Notes under the pieces: generated by a model
What the model saw: only the letters and a program-made list of their open reading frames with translations
The model's database searches: none
Told to the model about the DNA's origin: nothing
Part shown: piece by piece, positions 1 to 13,460 of the stretch
Position numbering within the stretch: the stretch's first letter is position 1
How the letters are laid out: each line of letters begins with the position of its first letter
NCBI GenBank assembly: GCA_026874595.1
Contig: CM049309.1
Coordinates: forward strand, 50,568,079 to 50,632,078
Reading direction: 5' to 3'
Source of the DNA: Sipunculus nudus
Lineage: Eukaryota > Annelida > Sipuncula > Golfingiida > Sipunculidae
DNA: 64,000 nucleotides
Translations under genes and position numbers: made by a program

Positions 1-1858
1 TTTTGCCAGGAATGGTACCATTGAATAGGAATCATTAGTATAATTTAACAAATACCTGCAAGGGCAGAGCCGAGTTGCACAGTCTGAGCGGTCTTTTCTC
101 GCAGTTTGCATCCTTGTTAATTAAGCTGCTATAGTCTTCTGAACGACAGGCAGCAGTAACTTTATGCATTCATGTTGTTCATAAACAAAACTGAATCACT
201 CTCGGGGTCTGACTCGCTTTCAATGATACTGCTATAAGCCTTAATTGAAGATATAACTCATAATGTGCGATGAATCTTCCTGATTGATCGGCTGACATCA
301 GTTAAAGTTGTGTTGGTCGTTTTTGGGTTAAGTGGAACAATGAGATCCATAATTATTTATCTGTTCCACTAAGTTTCTACTCAATAAATGTCAATTCTAA
401 AAACAATACTGTATATCCAATGTGCGTCCTGAATGATAACCCGGAGAGCACACATGAATATGCTGTGCATATTGCGCGTCGGCACACAGAAAAGGTGCAT
501 GATACACGGGTATTTTGGTTATAATTGCCAATTTAAATATTTAGGAGCCAGGGAGGGAGTTACGTAATATCTAGAAATGCTTGTCCTAAAAGGCGTTATT
601 TTTTTATTCAACATGGGTTGGAGGTAAAGGTCAAAATAAAACTTTCATTGTCATTCGCTACGGCTATTATTTAAGAAAAAATTTCCGAACGTGATGAAGG
701 TTCGCGTGCACGCACATGCGTCCGTTAAAGGGACATAATCAGGAGCAATATTATTCCTTTTCTTTAACACTATTAGTTCAGTTTTGCTTTTTACAAAAGC
801 TTGCCAGCAAAACCATTCCAGCACACAGTCTCATTTCCTCGCATACGACTGTTTAACACTTTGTCATAGCCCTACGTGTTGGTAAACACAGTCTGTTTAC
901 GATAACATCGCTGCATGACAGGAGTCTGATTAAGAGGGGCAACACGCGGGTTTCAACCAGGGGAAACATGTATTTCATTTTTTTTAGCAAAGTCATGCAG
1001 TCAGGGCATCTCCCGATTGGTACGTGTTGTTGCTCCACGCAGCACACGGCCCGATGCACTGTGTTTATGTTTACACCTGCGATCGCGCCCGGTTCACTGT
1101 TTTAACACTCGCTTACAAGAGTAAGCAAACGGTTCCAGGGCAATATTTTGGCAGGTACAGATTAACTTAACATGCTTTATAGGTATTTGGGCCCCTTTCA
1201 TTGGAAGCGCCTTTGTATAGCAGGCAGATGTGACCTTTGATGCAATTGTCGGGTTTGTGCATGAACTGTGAGACACGTCCCTCGTCCTGAATTAAAATTC
1301 CAAGTATATTCCTTGCATGCGTTTATGAATCGCGTTTCAAAATTTAATAAGGATCGTCGTTATATTCCTGGTCTGCATGGTGATGGCGGAGGGATATATG
1401 CGATCTTTGAGTGTTTTCTAGATTAGCTAAGAAAACCTACAGGGTCTGTTAGAAAGGCCATAATTTAGCCAGTTATTACTAATTCAAGGCATTATTCATA
1501 TAGAGTAAATTGCTGTCCTAATAGGCTATGCAGTATATAGACAATCAATCAGTACAATTGAAAACCAATGACATGCATCTCAACAAACAATAAATAATGT
1601 CAGCTTTATGCTTAACATTATATTTTGCTCTGTCTAGCTATCAATTTAACCAACCTAACTGAAATTTCTAACTCACTGAAACAATTGAACAAACTTGAAG
1701 AGACGTTATCTAACGTGTTATGGATAGCTGATCTCGTACATGCAGTATACCCCCTGGCTAAAAGGACGACACGACTCTCGGCTGGTTTGTATAATAAGCC
1801 AAGATCTGCACATGCGCATAACGTGGCCAATTAGCCCGATTGAATCGGACTCTAAGAT
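1..1858. other. Intergenic or intronic sequence, nothing recognised
   Basis: Only short open frames without recognisable domains are present. No RNA gene, TIR pair or tandem array was seen. Confidence 0.5.
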
Positions 1859-2684
1859 AACAAGGGACCCATGGGTCACGTCGCTCAGCTGTTTTTTTTT
1901 AATTGGAGCAAATGCATAATATATTACTTTTTTTTGGTTTTCATTTATATTAGCATTTGATAAACTAAGAGGAAATGGCCCTGCTGAAATGAAACCCTGT
2001 AAATTAAAGAACAATGTTCCTGAGCCAAAGTATAATAATAAACATTATTAATTTATCAAATGAAATAAAATGCAGTAAAAAAAGTCAAATTAACTGTAAA
2101 TATCGCATTTGCATTGTGTAATAAACGAAACTTGTGGCCTGAAACCATTTAAAGATGCAATAAGGAAAATAATGGACCCAAGTGTTATACGAAAAAATAC
2201 ATTTCATAAACAAAAAATGTGTGAATTTAATTAATTAAGTTTTCAATGATAATATAGGGCCATGTGAGCTAAAAATTTATACGACGGAAGTTTGCCCCAT
2301 ATTCCTGATTAACTAAGTTAAACAAGTGTTTTTCATATCAAGGCCCAGCCAACTTTAAAAGATATGAATGAAATGCTACAAAGTATATATCTTATTAAAT
2401 ATCTTGTTAAATCTTAGCACGTCAATGAGCACTAATACTTTATCACATTTGATATTAGGATTCAAATCCTAAACATTTGTTTTTTTGTTTAAAAAATTTA
2501 AAAATTGCTGAAGGTTCAACAAAAAATGAATTTAACTTTGTATTTATAATATTTATCTTGTTTATTAATCCTGTGTAGTGAAGGGGTGGGTGGGGGAGGA
2601 GTTTCTCTGGTTACTGCTGGTTGCTAAAAAATGTGAAATCATAAGATTCATCTTGTTTATTGTACAGGTCTGTCAATAAAATGG

Positions 2685-2716
<32 letters not shown>

Positions 2717-2950
2717 AGCTCTCGGTGGTAGTTACTAAAGACAGCCTGACCCAGCTCACCAAATATACCAGACACAGAAAGCTGGCCAGGAGTGAAGGGA
2801 TTACCTAAGTCCCTGCATGGGGAGCTGAGTGCGGGGAATCGGAGCTCTAGCAAACACTGGCTTGAGGGAAACAATTTTTGACATTGTGCTAGAAAACAGA
2901 AATAATATCTACAGTTTTTGATCGATCGGTTTCAAATTTCAGATTTTAAC
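1859..2950 (-). mobile_element. Helentron-like element family B, diverged copy, one end only
   Basis: It begins AACAAGGGACCCATGGGTCA followed by CGTCGCTCAGCTG, the inverse of the 3' end seen at 36619-36652 (GTCAGCTGAGC, palindrome, CTTGTT). A shared internal string (CAAATTTCAGATTT) occurs about 1.08 kb in here and about 1.21 kb in from the same end in the 13461 copy, which supports a common element. The opposite end (TTTAGCTCAGCTGAC) was not found, so the far boundary is approximate. It carries a (GA)n tract at 2689-2716 and no protein gene. Confidence 0.5.
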
Positions 2951-3979
2951 AGATGCATGAGGCGACAAAATTCACGACATTCGCGAAGGGGAAAATATGG
3001 TGAAAATACATACTGCTTGAATAAAAGACCCCTTATTCGAAGGCAAGTCAAAAGGCAAAAGATTGTTATTATATTATGGATAATAAATCTTTCATATTAC
3101 CCCATCAATCAAAGACCGTTATTATAGATCATGTTAAATCTTTAAAATTATCTGACAAAAATAAAAAGTCATTTGCAATCATTCGGTGTAGCCCGTCCAA
3201 TTGCTACGGTTTTTCTTTTATATTATTCCATAAAACTTATTCATAGTAAATGGATATACACCGTGTGGGTTATAATATGGGGAAATATGACTCTTGTGAT
3301 GTAGTGATGTAAAGTCCGGACTTTAACTCGAATCCACATTTAAGGAACTCGGAATCAAGGGCCCTGGACTAGGACTGTTACTCGGAAATGGAGATAAGGG
3401 CACGAGAAACCAGATCGAGTCCTGCTCGAATCCAACAAGTAAAATACCCCGTCACATGCGCACTTCTAACGGTATATATTACTGAAACATGACTGCGTTG
3501 ATGGTCCACAGGTTGATAACAGCCATGTGTTTAACGGCTTAGTTCTGTTTTTCAGGAGTATGTACACTACATTAACCTACGTCAGAGTTTAGGCCTACTA
3601 ATATATATATGAGCATCCACTATTTCTTTGACTCGTGGAGTGTCTGGAGACACTGATGTAAATACATGTATGTCAGAGCAAACATCACTAAACTATAAAT
3701 CGGTGAAAGATATACGTTTTTACTTTGAAGTACATTAATTATTCGGAAATGCATTATTTCACATATTTTACATTGTGCACAAAACTGTATACTGGTTTGT
3801 GTGTGTGTGTGTTGGGGGGGGGGGTGATTTTGCGTAGGTTTGCGAGTGATATGGTGTGTGTGGGACATAGAGAGGTGTTCAACTATTTTTTTTTTCGTAC
3901 GCGAGAGATGCTAGGTTAAAATTATTTATTTTACTTTAATGAAAAAGAGATAACGTGTTTATATACATATATTATTTTT

Positions 3980-3982
<3 letters not shown>
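2951..3982. other. Sequence with a short GAGTCC-type repeat remnant
   Basis: At 3301-3440 the sequence TAGTGATGTAAAGTCCGGAC is followed by several ACTCGAATCC / ACTCGGA words. The inverse of this end is seen at 44160-44205, so this is a remnant of the same hAT-like family. Around 3799-3824 there is a (TG)n-poly-G run. Nothing else was recognised. Confidence 0.4.

Positions 3983-4034
<52 letters not shown>
3983..4034. repeat. (AT)n microsatellite
   Basis: About 52 bp of uninterrupted AT dinucleotides. Confidence 0.95.
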
Positions 4035-4036
<2 letters not shown>

Positions 4037-4207
4037 ACAAGGCCTACAGGCCTAATGCGAACCTGTGCAAAGTTTGGGAGAAGAATGGAGGTTTATTTTA
4101 AAATTTAATATTGATCATATTAAGTACTGCATATCTACCTTAGTCATTATGAATTCAGCAAAATGGTCGTTTCGGATCTGTAAGTTTCAGACTAGGACAT
4201 TTTTAAA

Positions 4208-5140
4208 CTAGAATATGGGTAGTCGACAAGCGACTATGTGTATCCGCAGAAATCAGAGTGGGACGGGTGAAGTGAGGCATTGCTTAAGTTGCAAGGGGAA
4301 TAGAGTGAGATGTGTTGCATATTAGCATGGATATCTGCAGCGTAAACGTGAATGTAGGTGGTGCCACCTGTCATAAAATCAAGAAAATTTTCCAGGATGT
4401 ATAAACCTGCAAAACGCTGTGCATAAGTGGTTGCAGGTGGCGCCACCAGTTTTGCCTATGATGAAGAGCTATGTGAGATATATACACAAGCAAACTTTTG
4501 GCCCAATCGGTCAAACGGTTACCGAGATATGAGCTTGGATGTCTGCAGAGTAAACGTGAATGTAGGTGGTGCCACCTGTCATAAAATCAAGAAAATTTTC
4601 CAGGATGTATAAACCTGCAAAATTTCAGGTGGATAAGTCAAACCACTGCCGAGATATGAGTGATTTTATCCCAAGCAAGTGAACAGATGCACGCTGTGCA
4701 TAAGTGGTTGCAGGTGGCGCCACCAGTTTTGCCTTTGATGAAGAGCTAAGTGAGATCTATACACATGAAAAATTTCGGCCCAATCAGTCAAACGGTTCCC
4801 GAGATATGAGCTTGGATGTCTGCAGAGTAAACGTGAGTGTAGGTGGCGCCACCTGTCATAAATCGAGAAAGCTGTCCAGGATGTAAAAACCTGCAAAATT
4901 TCAGGTGGAAAAGTCAAACCACTACTGAGATATGAGTGATATTATCCAAAGGCAGATGAACAGATGGACGCTGTGCAAAAATGGTTGCAGGTGGCGCCAC
5001 CATTTTTAGTGTACGTTATAAAGCTATCAAAGGGCTACATTTGAGCAAACTGTTTGGCCTGATCGGTCAAACAGTTCCCGAGATGTGGGTTTCTGTATGG
5101 AAACAGACGCACAAATTTACTCTGGGTCGCGAGGAAAGGT
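4208..5140 (-). mobile_element. Helentron-like element family A, 3' part with tandem units
   Basis: Read on the minus strand, the element ends with a hairpin (TAGTCG-loop-CGACTA, 4220-4236), an 8-base spacer and CTAG (4208-4211) followed by T, the same terminal layout as at 36442-36471. Inside are tandem units of about 277-280 bp, each with two copies of the palindrome GGTGGCGCCACC or one-base variants, starting at 4357, 4436, 4565, 4713, 4842 and 4990. The 5' end (GTAYCC type) was not found, so the copy is truncated near 5.1 kb. It has no coding capacity; mobilisation would need a Rep/helicase supplied elsewhere. Confidence 0.6.
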
Positions 5141-5270
5141 CAGAGGTCAACCAAAAATGAGTGCGCAGCAGTTCACATGTGACCTGATGATAAACCTGAT
5201 TCGCTTAAAATGCAAACAAAGTTTTTCCAAACAGTCGAAAGATATAGTTCCAATAATTTGGGAATTCTGC

Positions 5271-5335
5271 ATCTAGACATTGTGTCTAGACGTCTAGACG
5301 CTGTGTCTAGACGTCTAGACACATTGTCTAGACAC
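5271..5335. repeat. TCTAGA-rich palindromic cluster
   Basis: GTCTAGACGTCTAGAC occurs twice within 65 bp, joined by GTGTCTAGAC-type units and ending GTCTAGACAC. The block can fold into several alternative perfect hairpins. It lies at the junction between the truncated family A copy and the next repeat block. Confidence 0.7.
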
Positions 5336-6125
5336 CCGCCAGAGCCAGGTCAGTTGCCATGGTAATGTCAAGACCCCACCTGTTTGTACTGAGTGACCTC
5401 TTGACTTGGCTGCTGAAACTCAGCATGTTGTCAAATCTGTTTTCAAACACAGAAAGCCTTTTTCATTTGGCTACAATGCTTTTTTAAAGCTGTATTTACC
5501 CAATCTATTCTTATAAAACTGGCTGAACCCTACCATAGAATAATTCTTGTAAAGTATAAACCAATCAGCTTAACAGTTTCATCATAAATCAGTGTAGAAG
5601 CTAGAAGAGTTTAAAATTACATTTTTGCTTGTAAAAAACACATCAAAGTAGATGGCGCCACCAATACCTCAATTTCAAATATGAAATATGTGACAAACAT
5701 TGGTATAATATTTGGTGATTATAGCTCTAGCCGTTTCTGAGATTTTAATTTTAGTGTGCTTTTATGGACAGATGACTAAGTTCAACCTCCTGTAACTCGG
5801 CAAAAAATCTCCGAATTGGAACCATTCGAACAAGCTTGAGAGAGATTGTTCCAGGGATCATTTCTGTGAAATATTGGGCAATTTGGCTGGACAGTTTCGG
5901 ATATGAAGATTTTTAAAGCTTTTTTAGCTTTTTCCCTATAAAATCTCAGAAAATGCAGTTAGAAAAAAAATTAACAAATCCGATAGAGTTTTTCAGATGA
6001 CTGATTATTTGAAAAAATTTGGTGATGCTAGCTTCTGACGTTTTTGAGATAGCTATGGTTAACGTACAGACGACGCACGACGGACGACGCCGCACCATCG
6101 CATAAGCTCACAGGTTCGCTTGTAT
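5336..6125. mobile_element. Probable third Helitron/pearl-like repeat fragment
   Basis: The block ends with CGACGCACGACGGACGACGC, then ATCGCATAAGCTCACAGG, resembling (on the minus strand) a start of the kind GAGCTTATGCGA followed by an ACGG-rich tract, the layout seen in family B. It contains one GATGGCGCCACC palindrome variant (5651-5662) and phrases such as ACTCGGCAAAAAATCTCCGA resembling the tandem units of the other families. No second end was found. Confidence 0.35.
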
Positions 6126-6449
6126 CTCAACTATACACAGATGCGACAAATCTCAGCAACTGAGAGTGCCTGTCAAAAACTACAGAGCGACAAATGTTTT
6201 ATTTATTACATCCAAATACCTGACATAACATAATCCCACAGCGAGTCATTAACACGAAAGGATTAATGCATTAACCATGTAATGTAAACAGTTTATACGA
6301 CACCCCGCTGTCGTTGGTAACAGTTTACACTCTGCACCTTACATAATTGAACACATGTTTAATCAATCTAAATGGTGTAAGTTCATAGGGCCTGGTTGCA
6401 CGATTCGATAGATTAATTCAAAGTATATGTACTGATTATATGAATTATT

Positions 6450-8101
6450 GTATCCCCAGACAAAGTCGAGGGATACTATGTTTTCATAACGGTCCCGCCG
6501 CCGCCGCCGCATATAAATCTTGTTGGCGTGAAAACTCAAAATTATTTCACGGATCTTTACCAAACTTGGTATATGTATAGATAGGGGTGAGAGGACGACT
6601 CCTATTTAAAATGAGGTCATGACCTTGACTAGGAGAGTGTCCTTGACCTTGAATAGGTCCAAATTTGGGGGAAATCACACAAATTCTTAAATATCTCAAG
6701 AAATCTTGCATGGATTGATCCCAAAATCAAGTTGATCGAAGATCATGGATAGGGTTGTCATGTTCCAGAAACTGGTGGCGCCACCTGTTATTCTTTATTT
6801 GTTTTCGTGCCTTTTAATACCCCCAAAATTGCCACTTAACAGTACTGTGAGCATTATAAGTCAAAAACTAATGGACAGATTTCTTTTATATTATGCATAT
6901 ACATAGATATGGGTAATGGGATGATGTTTATTTAAATTGGGGTCATGACCTTTCCTATGAGAGTGGCCTTGACCTTGAATATTCCCATATTTGGTGAAAT
7001 TCACACAAAATCTTTAATATCTCAGTAAGGGATACATGGAATGATCCAAAAATCAAATTGACCGAAGATCACGGATAGCTTTCTCTTTTGCAGAAGACAG
7101 ACCTGTGGCGCCACCTTGTGTGGTTTTCTTGTTAAAATGATGTTAACGCAATAACTTTGTATGAATTTGAGGTACAGTCACCAAACCCACAGGTTTAATG
7201 AATCTTATCAACGGCTATCTCAAGTTCGAACATGGATGACCTTGATGCATTTTTCAAGGTCACAGCAGCGATTATGCTAATACAGGTGGCGCCACCTTGA
7301 GTCGTTTTCTTGCTTTTGCGCCTGTTAATACCCCACCATTGCCACTTGTCAGCACTGTTAGCATGATAAATTGAAAACTAAAGGACAGTTTTCTTTCATA
7401 TCATGCATATATATATTTTTAAGTTATTTTTTTTTTTTTAATTTTAATAAAAAATTTTTTTAATCTTGGATTTTTTTAAATTTTAATTTAATTTTTTTTT
7501 TTTTTAATCTTGGATTTTTTTCTCTTCTGCAGAATACAGGTGGCGCCACCTTGTGTCGTTTTCTTGCATTTGCTACTGTTAATACCCCACCACTTCAACT
7601 TGACAGCACTTTTAGCATGATAAATTGAAAACTAAAGGACAGATTTCTTTCATATCATGCATATATATATTTTTAAGTTAAAAATTTTTTTTAATTTTAA
7701 TTAATTTTTTTTTTTTAATCTTTGATTTTTTTTATCTTCTGTAGAATACAGATGGCGCCACCTTATGTCGTTAACTGGTAATACCCTTGTAATACTCCAC
7801 CATTGCCACTTCACAGCACTGTGAGCATGATAAGTTGAAAACTAATGGACAGATTTCTTTCATATCATGTATATAGATATGGGTTACGGAATGATATATA
7901 TTTCAATTTCGATCATGACCTCTCCTATGAGAGTGACCGTTACCTTAAATTTGCCCATACTTATAAGAAACCATGGTGGCTTGCCAAGTGTCAGTCTCTG
8001 CATCTGAATTCAAGATGGGATCCTATGCTTCGAGGCTGGGAGGGGGGGGGGGGTAATTGTCTGGGGATACTATGGCACCTGCGGTGCCAAGAAATATCTA
8101 G
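6450..8101 (+). mobile_element. Helentron-like non-autonomous element, family A-type, apparently complete
   Basis: The start GTATCCCCAGACAA (6450-6463) has its inverse TTGTCTGGGGATAC at 8057-8070, that is, not at the extreme 3' end but 31 bp inside it. The final 28 bp hold a hairpin GGCACC-TGC-GGTGCC (8074-8088), a 9-base spacer and CTAG (8098-8101). Asymmetric terminal inverted repeats plus a 3' hairpin and insertion between two T residues (T6449 and T8102) are the hallmarks described for Helentrons and their non-autonomous derivatives. The interior has GGTGGCGCCACC-type palindromes at 6774, 7104, 7285, 7539 and 7751, poly-T tracts and a poly-G tract, but no Rep/helicase frame. Confidence 0.7.
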
Positions 8102-9250
8102 TTGATCATGTAAATACTGTGTATGCATGGTGGCTTGATACTGCATGACCAGTATTAAAATCACCTAAAATATAAGGTCGTTTAATCGCTGCAGTATGTG
8201 TGCGCTTATAAGCGGGTGAATGTCGTCATATTAATAAGTAGAGAAGGGCAAGATATTGAGGACTTGCGGTTGTGATTACTACAATGGCTAGCGAGTGATT
8301 TAGTCCTCACTTGGAAAGAAACCTTTTTTGTAGTTTGAGATCCAGCATGCTTGCATGTGTGCGTGTGAAGGAGTCAGCTTGAGGTAAAAGGTTTCCGCAA
8401 TACCCTTCTATTTTCGAAACTTTAACTGCCCTCAATGCAAGTGAACTTTTTCACTAAAATGTTCCATGCTCATCTCGACAGGATATACGTCCCAGCGATA
8501 GGATGTTTGCCGGTAGGACGCACTGTACAAACTATAAACACTGACAAATAACCATTGCACTAAGGGCAAAAACGTCCGGGGACGCGTTTTTGACGTCTTG
8601 TATAACGAAAAAGAATACTTTTTTAAGTGTTTATACTTGACCTGTTTGATAGTAAAATAAAGTTTCATAAATGTAGTCAGAAATGTGTTGCAAGTACTGC
8701 TATATTAACAAATTAATACGTCCTATTGGGATTCATCGAAGTGGGGACGTCCCACCGGCCAACGTTTCAAAGAGATGCGACCTGTAGTAGAATATATTAT
8801 GTCATAAACAAGAAGCAACAGACAAACTCACGTTTGCACATACTAAAGACTACATGACCACATGACGTCATAACACCATATGTTAAGCAATTTAATTTAT
8901 CTACAGTGGATTGTGTGATATGTTGATCGAAATGGGTATATCCTTAACACATATACTTGACCTCACTTTGCCGACGGCCTTGAAAGTTGATATACTTGGA
9001 GGCGATAAGGCATGCATTTACATGCACGCATATAAACTTCACTATATTTCATTTATAAAGATATTGATAGTTAAACGATGCAGAGTTCTCAAAACGCATA
9101 AATCCACACATGAACATGCAGATGTATATAAGCTAGACATAAAAAAGACAGACAGACACACGGCCCTATGATAAGACAGCAGGACAGGCATTGGTGACAG
9201 TATAACCTCCGTCCGAAACTTCCGTCGAACCTTCCTTGCGGAGAAATATT
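8102..9250. other. No recognised feature
   Basis: Mixed-composition sequence with only short open frames on both strands. No repeats with recognisable ends were found. Confidence 0.45.
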
Positions 9251-9703
9251 CAGGGGCGGATACAGAATCTTAAAAAAAATGATGGGCTCAACAACACAAC
9301 ACATGCAGGTAAACAAGTGTGCTGGGGGTGCTAGTAATCTTTATACAGGGGCGGATCAATGATTTTTGGAAAGGGAAGGGTCTTACCCAGAGAAAACTAT
9401 AATTATATTATAATAATCATAATAATAACAAGAAGACCCCCGATCCAAGAAGGGAGGGGTCCAGGCTGGAAAAATTGATTAAGAATCCTGAAGAAAGGTT
9501 GTTGTGACTCAAAAGGAGATACAATTCCCGCCCCCCCCCCCCCCCGGATCCGCCTGTGTTATATATTACTCTCGTATCAAGAGACGGAAAATTAGCCAAA
9601 AATGTTTTTCGGTATTGCGTATATGTTTTTTTCTATTTTCTACATTTTAAGGTCGACAATGATGGGGCGAACGTCCTCTGCGCCACCTTTAGATCCGCCC
9701 CTG
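9251..9703. mobile_element. CAGGGGCGGATC-ended MITE with a second copy nested inside
   Basis: The outer ends are CAGGGGCGGAT (9251) and ATCCGCCCCTG (to 9703). Inside, a second pair CAGGGGCGGATC (9346) and GGATCCGCCTG (to 9556) delimits a 211-bp copy ending in a poly-C tract (9531-9545). The matching inverted ends make these non-autonomous DNA elements; CAGGGG termini suggest hAT affinity but I could not align 8-bp target duplications. No coding frame is present. Confidence 0.6.
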
Positions 9704-10190
9704 TTATTTGTCTCGGGTAGGGGTCCACAAGTGCGTTACCCTGGACCAAATATCAGCTTGTCATAAAGATAAATCAAGTTAACGAATGTATGGGGCAATA
9801 AATTAGAACTAACTTATATATGGGCCAAAGACTGCTTCGTATAGTCTGGGCACGTGTAACCAAAGGACAAAGGGTAGACTTTTGACTTATGAACCGCTGT
9901 AGACTGGCTTCCAGCTCGAAATATTCCGATGGCAGGGCTAAAGAGACGTCAGTCCATGCACGCATGATTTTAAAGCAAAGAATAATCGCTTAAACATCCC
10001 TCGTGACTGCTTTAATTAGTGTTTAGAAATACGTATCGAGTTTTGCTTGAAATCCTTTTAATCCAACTATCCAATTGGCATATCTGTATAGAATTTATGA
10101 GATTTCTGTTTTACTTTGGGCCCATATTATTAAAATGTAGAAAATTCCGGCTTCAAAAATGTAATTATAATGTCCCTGTTATGGATGTAT
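9704..10190. other. No recognised feature
   Basis: No gene, RNA or repeat recognised. Confidence 0.45.
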
Positions 10191-10193
10191 GAT

Positions 10194-10440
10194 CTACAAG
10201 CTGTTAGTAAACCTGTTACACGTGCCCATGTTGACAGACAGAAAAAAAATAAGATCATGATTTGCCGTTAAATTACCTGTTGGACTTTTCTGAATTACAA
10301 TCAGAAACCATTTTGCTCCCCTACACGTTATATAAACACGTGGGTACAGTATATAGGTCATAAAGGGCAGCCAGCACACCGTGATATCCGCGCTTTTGGG
10401 CTTATTTGTTTTGAACGTTCAAGTGATTAACTTTATTTAC
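10194..10440. repeat. Dispersed repeat X, partial copy
   Basis: The segment shares CGTGCCCATGTTGACA-like and TTTTGGGCTTATTTG / GTTCAAGTGA words with the 37550-38255 copy of the same dispersed repeat. Copies also occur at 12700-12945 and 27960-28270. The class of this repeat is unknown. Confidence 0.4.
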
Positions 10441-12699
<2,259 letters not shown>

Positions 12700-12945
12700 T
12701 TAGATAAAGGTCTGATAACGCCTCTATGTTGGATACATGAGCTTGTCTACAAGATTTCAGTAAACACAGCAATGTTGCAAACGGAAAAACAATGTTACCT
12801 AAGGAGTTTCGTGGCATATTTGCGGAAGTTGAAAGGTCACTAGTTGCATAAAGCCATTTGCAAAACCTTGGTTCGTCTGACTTGCCGCCAGATGTCCTTG
12901 TTGAATGTGTTAAGATTATTTTGGCCAACGTGTCTAGCTGTATTA
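12700..12945. repeat. Dispersed repeat X, copy
   Basis: The core TCTGACTTGCCGCCAGATG, then TCCTTGTTGAATGTGTT, matches diverged copies at 28108-28150 and 37668-37712. All three have a preceding TTTGCA block, and two of the three an AAAGGTCAC block. The copies differ by scattered substitutions, indicating an old family. Confidence 0.6.
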
Positions 12946-13460
12946 ACATATCGAGCCGTCTTCTCTATATACCCGCCTCAGTGTCGGATAAAGTTTCAGT
13001 TACATGCCAGTCCGAGACATGTCTTTGACTGCTCCGTGGCAGCACGTTTTTGTTTGCAGACACGTGTCGACAGACGGACTACTACAGTATAAACTCGCCT
13101 TAAATTAGTTGACATGCATTAATGTGCCATATCCAGTACATAAACGAATTTGTGCAATATGAATATATGTATTTTTTATTGAATCTGAAAGCGAGGTTGC
13201 ATATTCATACAATGATTTTAAGAATATGTGGCATAGTTTGCTCAAACGCATGTACAGTATACTCGCAAGTAAACATGTACGTGTATGTATACATATATAT
13301 ATAAAATGTATATATACACAAGATTATATACATATATTATTAATAATATTAAAGTTCATATTTGTATAAAAATTAATATTTATTAATAGAACGTGCTTGA
13401 CACCATCTTGGGGACCGATATATGATTCCCCCTTGATCTGAATATATGATGTAAATTTAA
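12946..13460. other. AT-rich stretch with ATATAC clusters
   Basis: Short degenerate (AT)/(GTAT) microsatellite around 13270-13345. No gene seen. Confidence 0.45.
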
